9,498 nt of DNA from an uncultured Veillonella sp. (GTDB lineage Bacteria > Bacillota > Negativicutes > Veillonellales > Veillonellaceae). A program made the position numbers and the translations under genes. The first letter of the stretch is position 1; every line of letters starts with the position of its first letter. The stretch covers positions 1 to 9,498 of the forward strand of contig CAKPXR010000053.1 of assembly GCA_934202215.1 (NCBI GenBank), given 5' to 3'. Of the stretch, positions 7,757 through 9,498 are shown one piece after another. The notes beneath the pieces were generated by a model. That model saw nothing but the letters and a program-made list of their open reading frames with translations. It was not told the origin of the DNA and did no database searches.

Positions 7757-8386
7757 ATGAATGATGTATCTATTAAACATCCGGAATGGCTATATATTGA
7801 TGTAGACGGAAAGACATCATATGGGTATGACCAAGAGTGGTTCACAGATGAGTGGCAACGCTTGTCTGGTTGTGGTCCTACATCAGCATCACAAGTTTTG
7901 GGCTATTCGTTATTTAGGGATGGCTTATTAGATCTAGAAACCACATCCGATCGAACGCTTGCTTTAGAACGGATGAACTTAGTTTGGAAATATGTAAAGC
8001 CACGTTTCGGTGGTGGTGTTTATAAAACGCAATGGATGGAACGAGGCCTTGTTCGTTTATTAGAAGACGAAGGCTTGTCATATGATGTACATATGTTAAA
8101 TGTGTCTCCTTTTTGTGCTTCTCGTGTAGAGGTGGAGGCAGCAGCTCAGTTTATTCATGATGCATTGGCACAAGATGTGCCTGTAGCGTTTTTGAATCGT
8201 CATAAGGGCAAGGAAAAGGCTCTTTATACATGGCATTGGGTTCCAATTCACAAGATTTTTATGGATGACGATGATATTCGTTGTGGCATCTTTGATGAAG
8301 GCGAAATTCGTGATTTTTCATTAGCGAATTGGATGAAAGATACCATTTTAGGTGGCGGTTTCTGTTATATTAGCCGTAAAGGTTAA
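7757..8386 (+). CDS. Uncharacterised C39-like cysteine peptidase-fold protein
   Basis: A 209-residue protein I cannot name. Residues 33-50 contain WQRLSGCGPTSASQVLGY, in which GCGPTS with C39 is the nucleophile motif of C39-like and related papain-fold proteins. TWHWVPIHKI (158-167) offers the expected histidine at H160, and D180 in the IFDEGE segment (178-183) could orient it, so a full Cys-His-Asp set is present in the right order. Unlike most C39-like proteins of this size there is no signal peptide, membrane segment or transporter domain, and it appears cytosolic. It follows the cyclophilin stop by four bases with GAAGG (7744-7748) as ribosome site, so it is the last gene of the VOC-tcdA-cyclophilin unit. 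A peptidase, transglutaminase-like or amidase role is possible; the substrate is unknown. Confidence 0.75.
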   Translation: MNDVSIKHPEWLYIDVDGKTSYGYDQEWFTDEWQRLSGCGPTSASQVLGYSLFRDGLLDLETTSDRTLALERMNLVWKYVKPRFGGGVYKTQWMERGLVRLLEDEGLSYDVHMLNVSPFCASRVEVEAAAQFIHDALAQDVPVAFLNRHKGKEKALYTWHWVPIHKIFMDDDDIRCGIFDEGEIRDFSLANWMKDTILGGGFCYISRKG

Positions 8387-8412
8387 GTAATAGAGTAATT
8401 AAAGTAATATAC

Positions 8413-8442
8413 ATACGCATCGCAATAACCTGCGATGCGTAT
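8413..8442. other. Perfect 12-bp hairpin in the gap before speE
   Basis: Bases 8413-8424 (ATACGCATCGCA) pair perfectly with 8431-8442 around the loop ATAACC. No T-run follows on either strand, so it is not a standard intrinsic terminator. It may weaken read-through from the preceding gene, protect the 3' end of that transcript, or be part of the speE leader; the sequence does not decide. Confidence 0.6.
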
Positions 8443-8443
8443 T

Positions 8444-8468
8444 GTAGTATAAAAGTAGGAGGTACTAC
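8444..8468 (+). promoter_or_regulatory. speE ribosome binding site inside a stem-loop
   Basis: AGGAGG at 8457-8462 lies six bases before the speE ATG, an ideal site. It falls in the loop of a small stem formed by GTAGTA (8444-8449) and TACTAC (8463-8468), the latter being the whole spacer up to the start codon. The hairpin at 8413-8442 is directly adjacent, so the two could stack. Modulation of translation initiation is an inference. Confidence 0.45.
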
Positions 8469-9308
8469 ATGAGTCAATGGATTACAGAGGAACAAACTCC
8501 TCATTTACGTCTCAGCGCTGAAGCAGAAGAAGTATTATACTCAGGTGAATCTGAGTTCCAAAAAATTGAAGTATTTAAATCTAAAGAGTATGGTACGATG
8601 CTCGCATTAGATGGTGTATTCCAAACATCTGAACGTGAAGAGTTCATCTACCATGAAATGATGAGTCATGTTCCATTATTCTTACATCCAAATCCTGAAA
8701 GAGTACTAATCATCGGTGGCGGTGATGGCGGCGTAGCTAGAGAATGTGTACGTCACGATTATGTAAAAGAAGTAACGATGGTTGAAATCGATGGTAAGGT
8801 TGTAGAGTTGGCAAAACAATATTTACCAACTATTGCTAAAGCAATGATTGAAAACAATCCAAAATTAACTGTAAAAATTGGTGATGGTATTGGTTTCATG
8901 GCAGAAGCAGAAGATTATTATGATGTAATTATTGTAGACTGCTCTGATCCAATTGGCCCTGGGGAAGGTCTATTCACTGAAGAGTTCTATAAGAATACCT
9001 TGAAAGCTCTTAAAAAAGATGGCTTATTTGTACAACAAACAGAATCTCCTATGTTGCATCAACCGCTCGTGGAGAAGGTATTTGGTTATGTAAATAATCA
9101 CTTCCCAATTGCGCGTTTATATACTGCATTTATTCCGATTTATCCTGCAGGTATGCATTGCTTCACCTTGGGTTCCAAAACATTCGACCCATTAACATGG
9201 ACACCAAATCGTGAACAAAACTTTGAAACTAAGTACTATAATGCTGAAATTCAAAAGGCTGCCTTTGCTTTGCCAAATTTTGTAAAAAACTATTTGCCAA
9301 CTAAGTAA
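8469..9308 (+). CDS. speE: Spermidine synthase (polyamine aminopropyltransferase)
   Basis: A 279-residue aminopropyltransferase that moves the aminopropyl group of decarboxylated S-adenosylmethionine to putrescine, giving spermidine. The short N-terminal beta domain is followed by a Rossmann methyltransferase-like fold. The YHEMMSH segment (61-67), the glycine loop GGGDGG (83-88), the acidic ribose-binding E106 (VEID) and the GDG turn (138-140) are present. The gatekeeping loop VDCSDPIGPGEGLF (156-169) supplies D157 and D160; the family usually reads DSTDP, so C158 is a small variation in a position that is not catalytic. Length matches bacterial SpeE. The start is set by AGGAGG at 8457-8462. 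No speD or ornithine/arginine decarboxylase gene is in the window, so the source of its substrates lies elsewhere. A long terminator follows directly. Confidence 0.95.
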   Translation: MSQWITEEQTPHLRLSAEAEEVLYSGESEFQKIEVFKSKEYGTMLALDGVFQTSEREEFIYHEMMSHVPLFLHPNPERVLIIGGGDGGVARECVRHDYVKEVTMVEIDGKVVELAKQYLPTIAKAMIENNPKLTVKIGDGIGFMAEAEDYYDVIIVDCSDPIGPGEGLFTEEFYKNTLKALKKDGLFVQQTESPMLHQPLVEKVFGYVNNHFPIARLYTAFIPIYPAGMHCFTLGSKTFDPLTWTPNREQNFETKYYNAEIQKAAFALPNFVKNYLPTK

Positions 9309-9322
9309 ATAATATGTATAAT
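9294..9322 (+). promoter_or_regulatory. Possible promoter at the 3' end of speE
   Basis: TTGCCA at 9294-9299, inside the last codons of speE, and TATAAT at 9317-9322 are 17 bases apart. Transcription would begin near 9329, just inside the hairpin of the speE terminator. A chance match is plausible in such AT-rich sequence. Confidence 0.35.
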
Positions 9323-9373
9323 AGGGGAGCACCATTCGTAAGGTATAACTTATGAATGTGCTTCCTTATTTTT
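9323..9373 (+). terminator. Intrinsic terminator of speE
   Basis: A long hairpin pairs 9323-9332 with 9358-9367 and continues 9334-9342 with 9349-9357, with one bulged C at 9333, a few G-T pairs and the loop GTATAA. It is followed by TTATTTTT (9366-9373), a proper U-tract. This is the clearest intrinsic terminator in the window. Confidence 0.88.
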
Positions 9374-9403
9374 CTGAGGAGAAAGAGTTTATATTGGGAA
9401 TAA

Positions 9404-9452
9404 CACACTTTTTCATTTTATTTGTAAAAGTTAAATGAAATTGAGAAAAAGG
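9404..9452. promoter_or_regulatory. A/T-tract region upstream of the edge promoter
   Basis: The region just upstream of the consensus -35 is made of T-tracts followed by A-tracts. CTTTTTC (9408-9414) can pair with GAAAAAG (9445-9451), and ATTTTATTT (9415-9423) mostly with 9433-9441, around a nine-base loop. Phased A/T tracts directly upstream of a -35 are typical of UP elements that bind the RNA polymerase alpha subunit. The pairing may simply reflect the tract composition. Confidence 0.4.
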
Positions 9453-9454
9453 TG

Positions 9455-9483
9455 TTGACACAAATCTCTAGAACAGATATAAT
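9455..9483 (+). promoter_or_regulatory. Consensus promoter for a gene beyond the right edge
   Basis: TTGACA (9455-9460) and TATAAT (9478-9483) are both exact consensus and spaced by exactly 17 bases. The start of transcription should be near 9490, eight bases before the window ends. With the A/T tracts upstream this is a very strong promoter, of the kind found before rRNA or tRNA operons or very highly expressed genes. What it drives is not visible here. Confidence 0.88.
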
Positions 9484-9498
9484 TCTCTTTGTTACGAA

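Noticed and set aside
7369..7845. Minus-strand open frame of 158 codons across the cyclophilin gene
   Set aside because: It is opposite a clear cyclophilin, shows no recognisable motif, and has the composition of an antisense shadow of a codon-biased gene.
8405..8410. TAATAT as a -10 for a dedicated speE promoter, with TTAAGT at 8383-8388
   Set aside because: Both hexamers are poor and the spacing is 16; the evidence is too thin to annotate.
9394..9438. Possible mini reading frame from TTG at 9394 behind GAGGAG at 9376-9381
   Set aside because: It has only 14 codons with a rare start and too long a spacing, and it lies between a terminator and a strong promoter.

Overview
The window reads as ordinary core chromosome of a low-GC, Gram-positive-type bacterium. 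The best guess is a member of the Negativicutes close to Veillonella. This rests on AT-rich coding sequence, strong AGGAGG-type ribosome binding sites, a PerR-type regulator and SbcDC, plus remembered similarity of the proteins; no search was run. Nine complete genes, all on the + strand, fill almost the whole window. No tRNA, rRNA, CRISPR array or complete mobile element is visible.

Left part (1-3076 and on to 6160): two perfect hairpins at the left edge look like the end of an IS200/IS605-type element that continues outside the window. They are followed by a near-consensus promoter with a 7-1-7 palindrome on its start site, driving perR (peroxide-sensing Fur-family repressor). After a hairpin terminator come nfo (endonuclease IV, abasic-site repair) and the abutting pair sbcD-sbcC (Mre11/Rad50-type nuclease complex). 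This half is therefore a peroxide-response and DNA-repair block.

Middle part (6240-8386): four tightly packed genes look like one transcription and translation unit. They encode a glyoxalase-I-like VOC metalloenzyme, TcdA (cyclisation of the tRNA modification t6A to ct6A), a cyclophilin-type prolyl isomerase, and an unnamed cytosolic protein with a C39-like cysteine-peptidase signature (GCGPTS Cys and a WHWVPIH His). Junctions are a 1-base overlap, a 4-base overlap and a 4-base gap.

Right part (8387-9498): speE (spermidine synthase) sits behind a leader with a 12-bp perfect hairpin and a second small stem that places the ribosome binding site in its loop. A long intrinsic terminator follows speE. 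The window ends in a consensus promoter (TTGACA, 17 bases, TATAAT) preceded by A/T tracts, which must drive a strongly expressed gene or stable RNA just outside the window.

I did not find a clearly new multi-gene system. The items most worth a second look are the uncharacterised C39-like protein, the Lys/Asp-rich insert in SbcD, the speE leader structure, and the putative peroxide operator at perR.
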